Assembly (NCBI GenBank): GCA_023423675.1
Contig: JAFAFD010000424.1
Coordinates: forward strand, 1 to 13,429
Origin: Pseudomonadota bacterium
GTDB taxonomy: Bacteria; Pseudomonadota; Gammaproteobacteria; Xanthomonadales; Xanthomonadaceae
DNA: 13,429 nt
Reading direction: 5' to 3'
Positions 7,578-13,429 of this stretch are shown here, in pieces. The position numbers were made by a program, and so were the translations under genes. Below the pieces are notes generated by a model. It saw only the letters and a list, made by a program, of their open reading frames with translations. It was not told where the DNA came from and ran no database searches. Within the stretch, counting starts at the first letter, position 1, and the number at the start of each line of letters is the position of its first letter.

Positions 7578-7702
7578 AGTCGAGCTTGCTCGACTGCTCC
7601 ACCGCCTTTGTAGAGTAGAGCCATGCTCGACTGCTCCACCGCCTTTGTAGAGTCGAGCTTGCTCGACTGCTCTTTGCATCAGTCGAGCAAGCTCGACTCT
7701 AC
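7574..7702. repeat. SMAG cluster: three tandem direct copies plus one inverted copy
   Basis: Direct copies at 7574-7595, 7610-7632 and 7647-7668, and an inverted copy at 7681-7702. The two spacers between the direct copies are identical (GCTCCACCGCCTTT), so the cluster looks like local tandem duplication of a 36-37 nt unit. Copy 2 has a C-to-A change breaking one stem pair and a CAT centre, while copies 1, 3 and 4 have a TT/AA centre. Both ends of the cluster supply stop codons: to the LysR gene on the left and to the 47-residue peptide gene on the right. Confidence 0.92.
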
Positions 7703-7842
7703 GGGCTGAACTCCGTGCGGCGCCCATCGCGCGCGCGCTCGTCGTTGAAACCGGTCAGGCAGCGATGGTCCCGCGCTGTTGCCGCTCTCGCGGTGTCGGC
7801 CAGCAGTACGGCAAACACCAGCACTGCCAGCCGCCGGATCAT
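7699..7842 (-). CDS. Small secreted peptide, 47 residues, function unknown
   Basis: I do not recognise this protein. It starts MIRRLAVLVFAVLLADTARA, a good signal peptide with a probable cut after residue 20 (ARA). That leaves about 27 charged residues with a single cysteine (ATARDHRCLTGFNDER at 21-36). It is supported as a gene by its ATG overlapping the TGA of the upstream exporter gene (ATGA at 7839-7842), which suggests translational coupling. It would be the third gene of a LysR-LysE-peptide operon. The stop TAG comes from the inverted SMAG element at 7681-7702, so the present C-terminus may have been created by repeat insertion. It might equally be a truncated remnant of a longer exported protein. 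Confidence 0.6.
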   Translation of the reverse strand: MIRRLAVLVFAVLLADTARAATARDHRCLTGFNDERARDGRRTEFSP

Positions 7843-8480
7843 CCGTTCAACCCCAGGCGGATGCCGAAGCCGACCAGGAACAGGCCGGCCACGCGGCGCA
7901 GCACGGTGCTGATGCGCGGATGCTGGATGAGATGGCGACGGGCCAGGTTGCCCGCACCGATCAGCAGCGAGCAGTAGGCCACGCTGACCACGAAGATGAT
8001 GCCGGCCAGCGCCGCGAAGGTCGCGATGCCGTGGTGCGCCTTCGGGTCGATGAACAGCGGCAGGAACGCCATGTAGAACAGGATCGCCTTCGGGTTGAGC
8101 AGGCTGACCAGGATCGCCTGCTGGAAGTAGCGGCCGGGCTGCATGCGGATCGGGCCGGCATCGCCGCCCTCGGTCTTCGGCGTGCGCAGCAGGCTGATGC
8201 CCACCCACACCAGATAGGCCGCGCCGAGGTACTGCACGGCGTGGAAGACCAGCGGGTTGGCTTTCAGCAGCGCGGCCACGCCGGCCAGTGCCAGCCACAT
8301 CAGGATCTGGTCACCGAGCAGCAGGCCGGCCAGCGCGGTGTAGCCGCCGCGTACGCCGCCGCGACCGGTGGCGGTAAGCAGGGTGAAGGTGCCGGGCCCG
8401 GGCAGGGCGAGGAACACCAGCACGGCGAGCAGGAACGTCCACAGGTCCTGGATGCCCATCCACGGCATGGCATGGCTCAT
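7839..8480 (-). CDS. LysE/RhtB-family amino acid or metabolite exporter
   Basis: Inner-membrane efflux protein of 213 residues with about six hydrophobic segments, the normal size for the family. Landmarks are LALPGPGTFTLL (24-35), with the conserved PGPG, and the loop motif SLLNPKAILFYMAFLPLF (126-143), both characteristic of RhtB/LysE exporters of amino acids such as homoserine, threonine or lysine. The exact substrate is unknown. I start at the ATG at 8478-8480 because it overlaps the stop of the upstream LysR gene as ATGA; a shorter start at MGIQDLW (residue 8) is the main alternative and lacks a better ribosome site. It is the middle gene of a three-gene unit, followed by another ATGA overlap with the small peptide gene. 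Confidence 0.92.
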   Translation of the reverse strand: MSHAMPWMGIQDLWTFLLAVLVFLALPGPGTFTLLTATGRGGVRGGYTALAGLLLGDQILMWLALAGVAALLKANPLVFHAVQYLGAAYLVWVGISLLRTPKTEGGDAGPIRMQPGRYFQQAILVSLLNPKAILFYMAFLPLFIDPKAHHGIATFAALAGIIFVVSVAYCSLLIGAGNLARRHLIQHPRISTVLRRVAGLFLVGFGIRLGLNG

Positions 8481-9457
8481 TGTTGTTGCGGGGGGGCGCC
8501 ATTGTCGGCCACCGCCGCAGCCGGCGACAGGGGGCCGCCCTCGCCACCGGGCAGGCCGGACAGCAGCGGTTGCAGGTGATCGCGCAGCTGCGCGTGCAGT
8601 TGCCGCACCGCCGGCGAGAACTGCTTGCGGTGCGGGCACACCAGCTGCAGCGGGATGTGGCTGCCGATGCCGTCCAGCAGCACCTCCAGGCGCCCGGCCT
8701 GCACGTCCTCGCGCACGTCCAGCCAGGATTTATAGGTGATGCCTTCACCGGCCACCGCCCAGCGCCGCACCACGTCGGCATCGTCGCAGACCAGCGGGCC
8801 GCGCACCGGCACCACCACGCGCCGTCCCTCGACCTCGAACGCCCAGCGGTCGTGGGTGCGTCCGCCCAGCTGGTAGGCCAGGCAGTCGTGCTCGCGCAGG
8901 TCCTCCAGCCGGGCTGGTACGCCGCGCCGCTGCAGGTAGGCGGGCGACGCCGCCAGCACGCGACGGTTGCCCTCCAGCAGCGGCAGGGCCACGTAGCTGG
9001 CATCGTCGAAGTGGCCCAGGCGGATCGCCACGTCCACCGGGTCGCGGAACACGTCGGCCACCTCGTCGGACAGGCGCAGGTGGAGCCGCAGCCGCGGGTG
9101 CGCGGCGCGGAACGAGGCCAGCCACGGCAGCAGCAGGTTGCGGCCGAAATCCGACGGCGCCGACAGCTGCAGCGTGCCGTGCAGGTCGGCGTCTTCGCCC
9201 TGCACGCGGGCCTGGCCTTCGCGCAGGGTCGCCAGCACATCCTGCGCGTAGGGCAGGTACAGCGCGCCCTCGCCGGTCAGGCGCAGGCTGCGGGTGGTGC
9301 GCACGAACAGGCGCAGGTCCAGCTCGCGTTCCAGCCGTGCCACCGCGGCGGCCACCTGGCCGGGCAGCAGGTCGGCCTCGCGTGCGGCCTGCGAGAAGCT
9401 GCCCAGTGCGGCGGTGCGGACGAACAGCTGCAGATCGTCGAAACGGATCATTTTCAT
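8477..9457 (-). CDS. LysR-family transcriptional regulator with C-terminal tail
   Basis: Regulator of 326 residues. The N-terminal helix-turn-helix (about 3-62) contains DLQLFVRTAALGSFSQAARE, then LERELDLRLFVRTTRSLRLT, and the effector-binding domain follows (about 90-300). It is longer than most LysR proteins by a low-complexity tail after about residue 300, rich in Gly, Pro, Ala and ending in three glutamines; the tail overlaps the exporter start by 4 nt. The start could be either of two ATGs two codons apart (9457 or 9451); neither has a strong ribosome site. It is divergent from a zinc-type dehydrogenase gene and co-directional with the LysE gene, so it may control both. Effector unknown. 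Confidence 0.92.
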   Translation of the reverse strand: MKMIRFDDLQLFVRTAALGSFSQAAREADLLPGQVAAAVARLERELDLRLFVRTTRSLRLTGEGALYLPYAQDVLATLREGQARVQGEDADLHGTLQLSAPSDFGRNLLLPWLASFRAAHPRLRLHLRLSDEVADVFRDPVDVAIRLGHFDDASYVALPLLEGNRRVLAASPAYLQRRGVPARLEDLREHDCLAYQLGGRTHDRWAFEVEGRRVVVPVRGPLVCDDADVVRRWAVAGEGITYKSWLDVREDVQAGRLEVLLDGIGSHIPLQLVCPHRKQFSPAVRQLHAQLRDHLQPLLSGLPGGEGGPLSPAAAVADNGAPPQQQ

Positions 9458-9549
9458 TGCCGGAGTGAAAGTGCTGACCGATTCTGCGCCTTTCCGGGGA
9501 GCCGCGCGCGGCGCACGCTGTGGATTCCTTTCTCCCCTGGACCGCTGCC
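9458..9549. promoter_or_regulatory. Divergent control region of LysR operon and dehydrogenase gene
   Basis: A 92-nt gap between two divergent starts must hold both promoters and probably the LysR operator. I do not see a consensus promoter or a clear T-N11-A box, so no subsites are assigned. The Shine-Dalgarno for the dehydrogenase is weak (CTGGA, about 11 nt before the ATG). Confidence 0.3.
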
Positions 9550-10557
9550 ATGCGCGCCATTGCCTACACCCACGCCGGCCTGCCGATCGATGACCCGCAG
9601 GCCCTGATCGACATCGACCTGGACCTGCCGCAGCCGGGCCCGCGCGACCTGCGGGTGGCGGTGCGCGCCGTGGCGGTGAACCCGGTGGATACCAAGGTGC
9701 GCCGCAACGCCGCCACCGAAGGCCCGCGCGTGCTGGGCTGGGATGCGGTGGGCGTGGTCGATGCGGTGGGCAGCGAGGTGACCCTGTTCCAGCCCGGCGA
9801 CGCGGTCTACTACGCCGGCGTGATCGACCGCCCGGGCAGCAATGCCGAATACCAGCTGGTGGACGAGCGCAGCGTCGGCCGCAAGCCGGCCAGTCTCGAC
9901 GATGCCGCCGCCGCGGCCCTGCCGCTGACCGCGATCACCGCCTGGGAACTGCTGTTCGACCGCCTGCGCATCGCCGAGGGCGGCGGTGAAGGGCAGACCC
10001 TGCTGGTGATCGGCGCGGCCGGCGGCGTCGGCTCGATCCTGGTGCAGCTGGCACGCACGCTGACCAAGCTGACCGTGATCGGCACCGCCTCGCGCCCGGA
10101 CACCCAGGACTGGGTCTATGCGATGGGCGCACACCACGTGATCGACCACAGCCTGCCCCTGGCCGAAGGCCTGGCCCGGCTGGGCATCCCGCAGGTCGAG
10201 CACGTGGCCAGCCTGACCCACACCGACCAGCACTACGCGCAGATCGTGGAGGTGTTGGCGCCGCAGGGCCAGCTGGGCCTGATCGACGACCCCGGCCAGC
10301 TGGACGTGATGGCGCTGAAGCGCAAGGCGCTGTCGCTGCACTGGGAACTGATGTTCACCCGCCCGCTGTTCAAGACCGCCGACATGCAGCGCCAGCACGA
10401 CCTGCTGAACCGCGTGGCCGAGCTGATCGACGCCGGCGTGCTGCAGACCACGTTGGGCGAGCACTTCGGGCGCATCAATGCCGCGAATCTGCGGCGGGCA
10501 CATGCGCTGGTGGAGAGCAATCGCGCGAAGGGCAAGATCGTGCTGGAAGGCTGGTAA
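9550..10557 (+). CDS. Zinc-type alcohol dehydrogenase-like / quinone oxidoreductase family protein
   Basis: Medium-chain dehydrogenase/reductase of 335 residues. The N-terminal GroES-like domain carries VNPVDTKVR (43-51) and LGWDAVGVV (62-70). The Rossmann domain has IGAAGGVGSILVQLAR (154-169), the glycine-rich NAD(P)H site. The four-cysteine structural zinc lobe and the usual catalytic Cys/His ligands of true alcohol dehydrogenases are absent, so despite the family name this is probably a zinc-free NAD(P)H-dependent quinone or enone reductase. Length and N-terminus fit the subfamily commonly annotated as zinc-binding alcohol dehydrogenase family protein. I start at the ATG at 9550 rather than the GTG at 9520 because MRAIAY is the family's usual beginning. 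It is divergent from a LysR gene that probably regulates it. It stands alone on its strand. Confidence 0.92.
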   Translation: MRAIAYTHAGLPIDDPQALIDIDLDLPQPGPRDLRVAVRAVAVNPVDTKVRRNAATEGPRVLGWDAVGVVDAVGSEVTLFQPGDAVYYAGVIDRPGSNAEYQLVDERSVGRKPASLDDAAAAALPLTAITAWELLFDRLRIAEGGGEGQTLLVIGAAGGVGSILVQLARTLTKLTVIGTASRPDTQDWVYAMGAHHVIDHSLPLAEGLARLGIPQVEHVASLTHTDQHYAQIVEVLAPQGQLGLIDDPGQLDVMALKRKALSLHWELMFTRPLFKTADMQRQHDLLNRVAELIDAGVLQTTLGEHFGRINAANLRRAHALVESNRAKGKIVLEGW

Positions 10558-10620
10558 GGATCCAGGCCAACAGCTGAGCCCCTCGTGGTGGGCTGCGTCG
10601 TTTGAATGCCGCGGAGTGGA

Positions 10621-10739
10621 CCGGGCGGGGTGGATTGCGCAGGACACGCCGTAAACCCTTCCATGGGGGCTCGATGGCGCCATCCATGGCGCCAACGGTC
10701 CTGCGCAACCCACCGCGCCCGGCCCCTGACAGTTTCCCG
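10621..10739 (-). repeat. Structured ~119-nt repeat element, copy 1
   Basis: Read on the minus strand it begins CGGGAAACTGTC (10728-10739) and is enclosed by 25-nt arms (10698-10722 with 10621-10645) that pair with two mismatches. Inside is a hairpin GCGCCATGGATGGCGC (10677-10692) and a second stem GCC/GGC (10668-10670 with 10648-10650) around a 17-nt loop containing CATGGA and ending TTTAC. It matches copy 2 at 10883-10999 in core, order and loop lengths, while its outer stem sequence differs. I recall similar strings in Stenotrophomonas and Xanthomonas intergenic DNA but cannot name the family. Confidence 0.85.
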
Positions 10740-10792
10740 GTCGCCCACCACGGAAAGAAAATAGAAGAACAAAAGCCGGTCGCTTCGCTCGC

Positions 10793-10854
10793 GTGCCGAC
10801 CAAGGTCGACACCTACCAGAGCCGACACCGTGCCGACCAACGGTCGGCACCCAC
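10793..10854 (-). repeat. Pair of REP-like hairpins, second SMAG-type variant
   Basis: On the minus strand two hairpins lie in tandem. One (10830-10854) reads GTGG, then a perfect 9-bp stem GTGCCGACC with GGTCGGCAC around three bases. The other (10793-10816) reads GTAG, then GTGTCGACC with GGTCGGCAC around two bases, with one weakened pair. The GTAG-type head and length fit a SMAG subfamily with a different stem from the clusters at 3855 and 7574. The pair sits in the middle of the inverted composite 10621-10999. Confidence 0.75.
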
Positions 10855-10882
10855 CAAAGCAGAACACCCTTTCGACAGATCG

Positions 10883-10999
10883 CGGGAAACTGTCGAGCGC
10901 GGCGTGGGTCCGGTTGCGGGGGCGTGAGCGCCATGGATGGCGCGACCGAGGCTACATGGACGTATTTACGCCGTCCCCCTCAACCGGACCCACCCCGCC
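10883..10999 (+). repeat. Structured ~117-nt repeat element, copy 2
   Basis: Begins CGGGAAACTGTC (10883-10894). Its outer stem is formed by 18-nt arms (10905-10922 with 10975-10992) with a single mismatch. Inside are the hairpin GCGCCATGGATGGCGC (10928-10943) and the GGC/GCC stem (10950-10952 with 10970-10972) around a 17-nt loop containing CATGGA and ending TTTAC. It is inverted relative to copy 1. It ends with the same CCACCCCGCC as copy 1. Confidence 0.85.
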
Positions 11000-11051
11000 T
11001 TCCCACGGATAGCCAGCTTCTGCTGTTTGTTCGGCTCTCGCCTGTAGCAGG

Positions 11052-11072
11052 TGCAGGGCTGCAAGCCCTGCA
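11052..11072. repeat. Perfect 9-bp hairpin downstream of the GST gene
   Basis: TGCAGGGCT and AGCCCTGCA pair around the loop GCA. On the plus strand it is followed by AAAA, and on the minus strand it is preceded by TTTT, so the T tract is on the wrong side for terminating the GST gene. A GTAG at 11044-11047 precedes it on the plus strand, which hints at another GTAG-headed REP variant. Confidence 0.5.
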
Positions 11073-11088
11073 AAAAGACCCCCACCCC

Positions 11089-11691
11089 TCAGGCAACCCC
11101 GTTGTCGACGTGCGCCGCAAACCCCGGCTGCCGCCGCAACCGCTCGAACCACGCGTCGACATTCGCCAGCACCGGCTTCCCGCCCGGCGTGCTGCGCCAG
11201 CGCTGCGTCGACAGCCCCAGCACGATGTCAGCCAGGGTGAAGTCATCACCGGCCACATGCGCGTGGCGCGCGAGCTGCGCATCCAGCATCGCCATCAGCC
11301 GGTTCCACTGCGCCAGGCTCGCCTCCGCCCGCGCATCGTCCGGGTAATCCGCATGCCCGCGCACGCGCACCATGAACACGTGGCGCCATGCCGTGTTCAG
11401 ATCGGTCGCCTGCCAGTCCATCCACTGCTCCACCCGCGCCCGCGCCTGCGGCTCGGCCGGCAGCAGATCGTGCCGGCCGGCGCGCGTGGCCAGGTAGCGG
11501 CAGATGCTGTTGGACTCCCACAGCACGAAGTCGCCCTCGCACAGCACCGGCACCTGTGCGTTCGGGTTCAGCCCGCGCAGCAGGTCCGCATCGGGGGCGG
11601 CGTGGTGCTGCACCGCCAGGTCCAGCCCGGCGCACAGCCACAGCACCTTGCGCACGTTGATCGAGGTCGGCTTTCCGTACAGTTCGAGCAT
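11089..11691 (-). CDS. Glutathione S-transferase family protein
   Basis: Cytoplasmic protein of 200 residues, normal GST length. The N-terminal thioredoxin-like domain (1-75) shows LYGKPTSINVRKVLW (4-18), with S10 or N12 as the likely glutathione-activating residue. The cis-proline loop is NAQVPVL (44-50), and the glutathione gamma-glutamyl binding motif is WESNSICRYL (58-67), with E59 and S60. The C-terminal helical domain carries the N-capping box and hydrophobic staple region DDFTLADI (149-156). Likely role: conjugation of glutathione to electrophiles or a related reduction; substrate unknown. The start ATG is 44 nt from the divergent rmuC start. The gene appears to be monocistronic. Confidence 0.94.
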   Translation of the reverse strand: MLELYGKPTSINVRKVLWLCAGLDLAVQHHAAPDADLLRGLNPNAQVPVLCEGDFVLWESNSICRYLATRAGRHDLLPAEPQARARVEQWMDWQATDLNTAWRHVFMVRVRGHADYPDDARAEASLAQWNRLMAMLDAQLARHAHVAGDDFTLADIVLGLSTQRWRSTPGGKPVLANVDAWFERLRRQPGFAAHVDNGVA

Positions 11692-11723
11692 GGCCAGACG
11701 CAGCGTTTGAGACGGGGCCAGCC

Positions 11724-11729
11724 TACACT
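11724..11729 (+). promoter_or_regulatory. -10 box of rmuC, implying a leaderless mRNA
   Basis: TACACT (4 of 6 to TATAAT) ends 6 nt before the rmuC ATG, so initiation about 7 nt downstream would start on the start codon itself. GGTGG lies only 1 nt before the ATG, too close to work as a Shine-Dalgarno. TTGAGA at 11707-11712 is too near (11 nt) to be a normal -35. The geometry is the same as for rlmI. Confidence 0.4.
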
Positions 11730-11735
11730 GGTGGC

Positions 11736-13286
11736 ATGCAAACCGAATTCCTGCTCATCGGCGGCCTCCTGCTGGCCGTCCTCGTCCTGCAGCTGATCGC
11801 CCTGCTGCGCCGCCCGCCCCATGACCGCCTGGAACAGGCGGTGCGCGAGGAGGCGCGGGCCGGCCGCAGCGAACTGCGCGAACAGCTGGACGGCTTCGCC
11901 CGCGCGCTGACCGACCTGTCCACCCGCACCGACCAGCGCCTGGACCTGCTGCGCGAAGCGCTTGGCGAAGATGCACGCAAGGCGCGCGCCGAAGCGGCCG
12001 AGAGCCAGCAGCGCAGCGGTGCGCTGATGGGCCAGCGCCTGCAGGAACTGCGCGCGCAGCTGGAAGTGTTCGGCCAGCAGCAGGAGGCGCGTATCCACGC
12101 CTTCGGCCAGCAGCTGCAGGAACTGACCACGCGTACCGACACCCAGCTGGGCGCGCTGCGCCAGACCCTGGTGGACGATGCCCGCAAGGGCCGCGAGGAA
12201 GGCGCGCAGTCGCAGCAGCGCCTGACCGAAAGCCTGGGCCTGCGCCTGCAGGAACTGACCCAGCGCAACGAACAACGCATCGCCGAGATGCGCGCGACCC
12301 TGGAAGAACAGCTGCGCGCGCTGCAGACCGACAATGCGCAGAAGCTGGAACAGATGCGCGTGACCGTGGACGAGAAGCTGCAGACCACGCTGGAAACGCG
12401 CCTGGGCCAGTCGTTCAAGCTGGTCTCCGAGCGCCTGGAACAGGTGCAGCGCGGGCTGGGCGAGATGCAGCAGCTGGCCACCGGCGTGGGCGACCTCAAG
12501 CGCGTGCTGACCAACGTCAAGACGCGCGGCAGCTGGGGTGAAGTGCAGCTGGAGAACATCCTCGAGCAGACCCTGATCCAGGAGCAGTACGCGCGCGCGG
12601 TGAAGGTGCGCCCGGACAGCAACGAGATGGTCGACATCGCGGTGCGCCTGCCCGGCCGCGGCGACGACGCGCCGGTGTGGCTGCCGATCGATTCAAAGTT
12701 CCCGCGCGAGGACTACGAGCGCCTGCTGGATGCGCAGGACCAGGGTGACGCGGAGCTGGTACGCATCCAGGGTGTGCAGCTGGAGCGTGCGGTGAAGGTG
12801 CAGGCCAAGTCGATCAGCGAGAAGTACATCGTGCCGCCGCACACCACTGATTTCGCTGTGATGTTCCTGCCCACCGAAGGCCTGTACGCCGAGATCATCC
12901 GCCGGCCCGGCCTGGTCGACCTGCTGCAGCGCGACCATCGCGTGGTGGTGGCCGGCCCGACCACCATCACTGCGCTGCTCAACAGCCTGCAGATGGGCTT
13001 CCGCACGCTGGCCATCGAGAAGCGGTCCAGCGAGGTGTGGAGCCTGCTGGGTGCGGTGAAGAGCGAGTTCGGCAAGTTTGCCGGCATCCTCGAGAAGGCC
13101 GAGAAGCAGATCACCACGGTCGGCCGCAGCATCGGCGCGGCCAGCCGCAAGACGCGCACCATCGAGCGCCGCCTGCGTGGCGTGGAGACCCTCGCCAACG
13201 AACAGGTGCAGCAGCTGCTGGGCGATCTGGGCGAGGCCGAGGAAGAGGGTGGCGAGGACGAGGCCAGCGAGGGCGAAGAGGCCTGA
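11736..13286 (+). CDS. rmuC: RmuC-family DNA recombination protein
   Basis: Protein of 516 residues. An N-terminal membrane anchor (about 4-24) is followed by a long coiled coil (about 30-245) rich in Gln, Glu, Arg and Leu, then the conserved RmuC core: RGSWGEVQLENILEQ (264-278), WLPIDSKFPREDYERLL (315-331), YIVPPHTTDFAVMFLPTEGL (364-383) and VVVAGPTTITALLNSLQMGF (403-422). Known family role: E. coli RmuC limits inversions at short inverted repeats, and the core is related to restriction-endonuclease-like folds. The C-terminus is an acidic tail (about 499-516). The coiled coil contains a duplicated ~45-residue segment (62-106 and 131-175). The start ATG is probably leaderless, and the gene is divergent from the GST gene. 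A lipoprotein gene follows 72 nt downstream. Confidence 0.95.
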   Translation: MQTEFLLIGGLLLAVLVLQLIALLRRPPHDRLEQAVREEARAGRSELREQLDGFARALTDLSTRTDQRLDLLREALGEDARKARAEAAESQQRSGALMGQRLQELRAQLEVFGQQQEARIHAFGQQLQELTTRTDTQLGALRQTLVDDARKGREEGAQSQQRLTESLGLRLQELTQRNEQRIAEMRATLEEQLRALQTDNAQKLEQMRVTVDEKLQTTLETRLGQSFKLVSERLEQVQRGLGEMQQLATGVGDLKRVLTNVKTRGSWGEVQLENILEQTLIQEQYARAVKVRPDSNEMVDIAVRLPGRGDDAPVWLPIDSKFPREDYERLLDAQDQGDAELVRIQGVQLERAVKVQAKSISEKYIVPPHTTDFAVMFLPTEGLYAEIIRRPGLVDLLQRDHRVVVAGPTTITALLNSLQMGFRTLAIEKRSSEVWSLLGAVKSEFGKFAGILEKAEKQITTVGRSIGAASRKTRTIERRLRGVETLANEQVQQLLGDLGEAEEEGGEDEASEGEEA

Positions 13287-13320
13287 GTGCGCTGACACAT
13301 CGCCTGCACCCCGCGATGCG

Positions 13321-13326
13321 TATGCT
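13321..13326 (+). promoter_or_regulatory. Possible -10 box of the lipoprotein gene
   Basis: TATGCT lies 32 nt before the lipoprotein ATG and would give a leader of about 26 nt. A CTGACA at 13292-13297 resembles a -35 but is 23 nt away, too far for a standard promoter. Weak call. Confidence 0.25.
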
Positions 13327-13358
13327 GGCGGCCTCGATCACCGCCTGCAGGTCCGACC

Positions 13359-13429
13359 ATGCGTCTACGCTTCTTTGCCAGCCTGGCCATGGCCGCCCTG
13401 TTGTCGGCCTGCAGCAGCACGCCGCCGGC
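13359..13429 (+). CDS. N-terminus of a lipoprotein, truncated by the window end
   Basis: Only 23 codons are visible: a short positive N-terminus MRLRFF, a hydrophobic stretch ASLAMAALL, then the lipobox LSAC with the lipidation cysteine at residue 18, followed by SSTPP. This is a textbook type II signal peptide. The protein would be cleaved before C18 and anchored in the membrane. The mature part is outside the window, so family and function cannot be stated. It is 72 nt downstream of rmuC on the same strand. The start is the first in-frame ATG; no strong ribosome site is seen (CAGG about 8 nt before). Confidence 0.75.
   Translation, partial: MRLRFFASLAMAALLSACSSTPP

Larger units (their letters stand above)
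10558..11088. other. Non-coding repeat-rich intergenic region
   Basis: About 530 nt with no believable gene; frames that stay open here show no recognisable motif and run through palindromes. It contains two inverted copies of a structured element (10621-10739 and 10883-10999), a REP-like hairpin pair between them (10793-10854), an A-rich stretch around 10751-10774 that is unusual for this GC-rich DNA, and a separate hairpin at 11052-11072. It lies between the 3' ends of the dehydrogenase (plus) and the GST gene (minus), so no promoter is required here. Confidence 0.8.

Noticed and set aside
7574..7702. Short CRISPR array
   Set aside because: The repeats are 22-23 nt GTAG palindromes, spacers are 14 nt and identical, one copy is inverted, and no cas genes are present. 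This is a REP cluster.
10602..11012. Open frame across the non-coding region after the dehydrogenase gene
   Set aside because: It runs through both halves of the inverted composite and the REP-like hairpins, has no ribosome site and no motif.
11052..11072. Intrinsic terminator for the GST gene
   Set aside because: The T tract on the minus strand comes before the hairpin rather than after it.

Overview
The window looks like an ordinary chromosomal segment of a Stenotrophomonas species (S. maltophilia complex). It is very GC-rich with dense coding and strong third-position G/C bias. It carries many GTAG-headed 22-23 nt palindromes that match the SMAG class of REP elements of S. maltophilia, and its proteins read as Xanthomonadaceae versions of common families. 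The assignment comes from pattern recognition, not a database search. I see no phage, insertion sequence, CRISPR array, tRNA, rRNA or obvious defence island.

Layout, left to right. (1) An alx/TerC-type membrane protein (minus strand) sits behind a long leader that holds a very clear yybP-ykoY manganese riboswitch with its own promoter. Divergent to it is an RlmI-type 23S rRNA methyltransferase that appears to be translated from a leaderless mRNA. (2) An exported M19 dipeptidase (plus) converges on an APC-family amino acid permease (minus), with a SMAG cluster between them. (3) An aldo/keto reductase (minus) is divergent from a LysR regulator (plus). (4) A second SMAG cluster separates that LysR gene from a compact minus-strand operon of LysR regulator, LysE/RhtB exporter and a 47-residue secreted peptide, joined by two ATGA overlaps. 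The operon is divergent from a zinc-type alcohol dehydrogenase/quinone oxidoreductase gene (plus). (5) A non-coding stretch of about 530 nt holds a mirror-symmetric composite: two inverted copies of a ~118-nt structured element flanking a pair of REP-like hairpins. (6) A glutathione S-transferase (minus) is divergent from rmuC (plus), followed by the start of a lipoprotein gene that runs off the window.

How the genes fit together. The alx leader suggests Mn2+-responsive expression of a metal-handling membrane protein. The two LysR genes each face a redox enzyme, the usual arrangement for local regulation, although the effectors are unknown. The dipeptidase and the amino acid permease could both serve peptide and amino acid use, but they are on opposite strands and nothing shows co-regulation.

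The most interesting non-genic signals are three. The repeat composite at 10621-10999 has stems that differ between copies yet stay self-complementary. Three genes take their TAG stop codon from the GTAG head of a SMAG element. The riboswitch region is complete enough to draw promoter, aptamer and two candidate switching stems.
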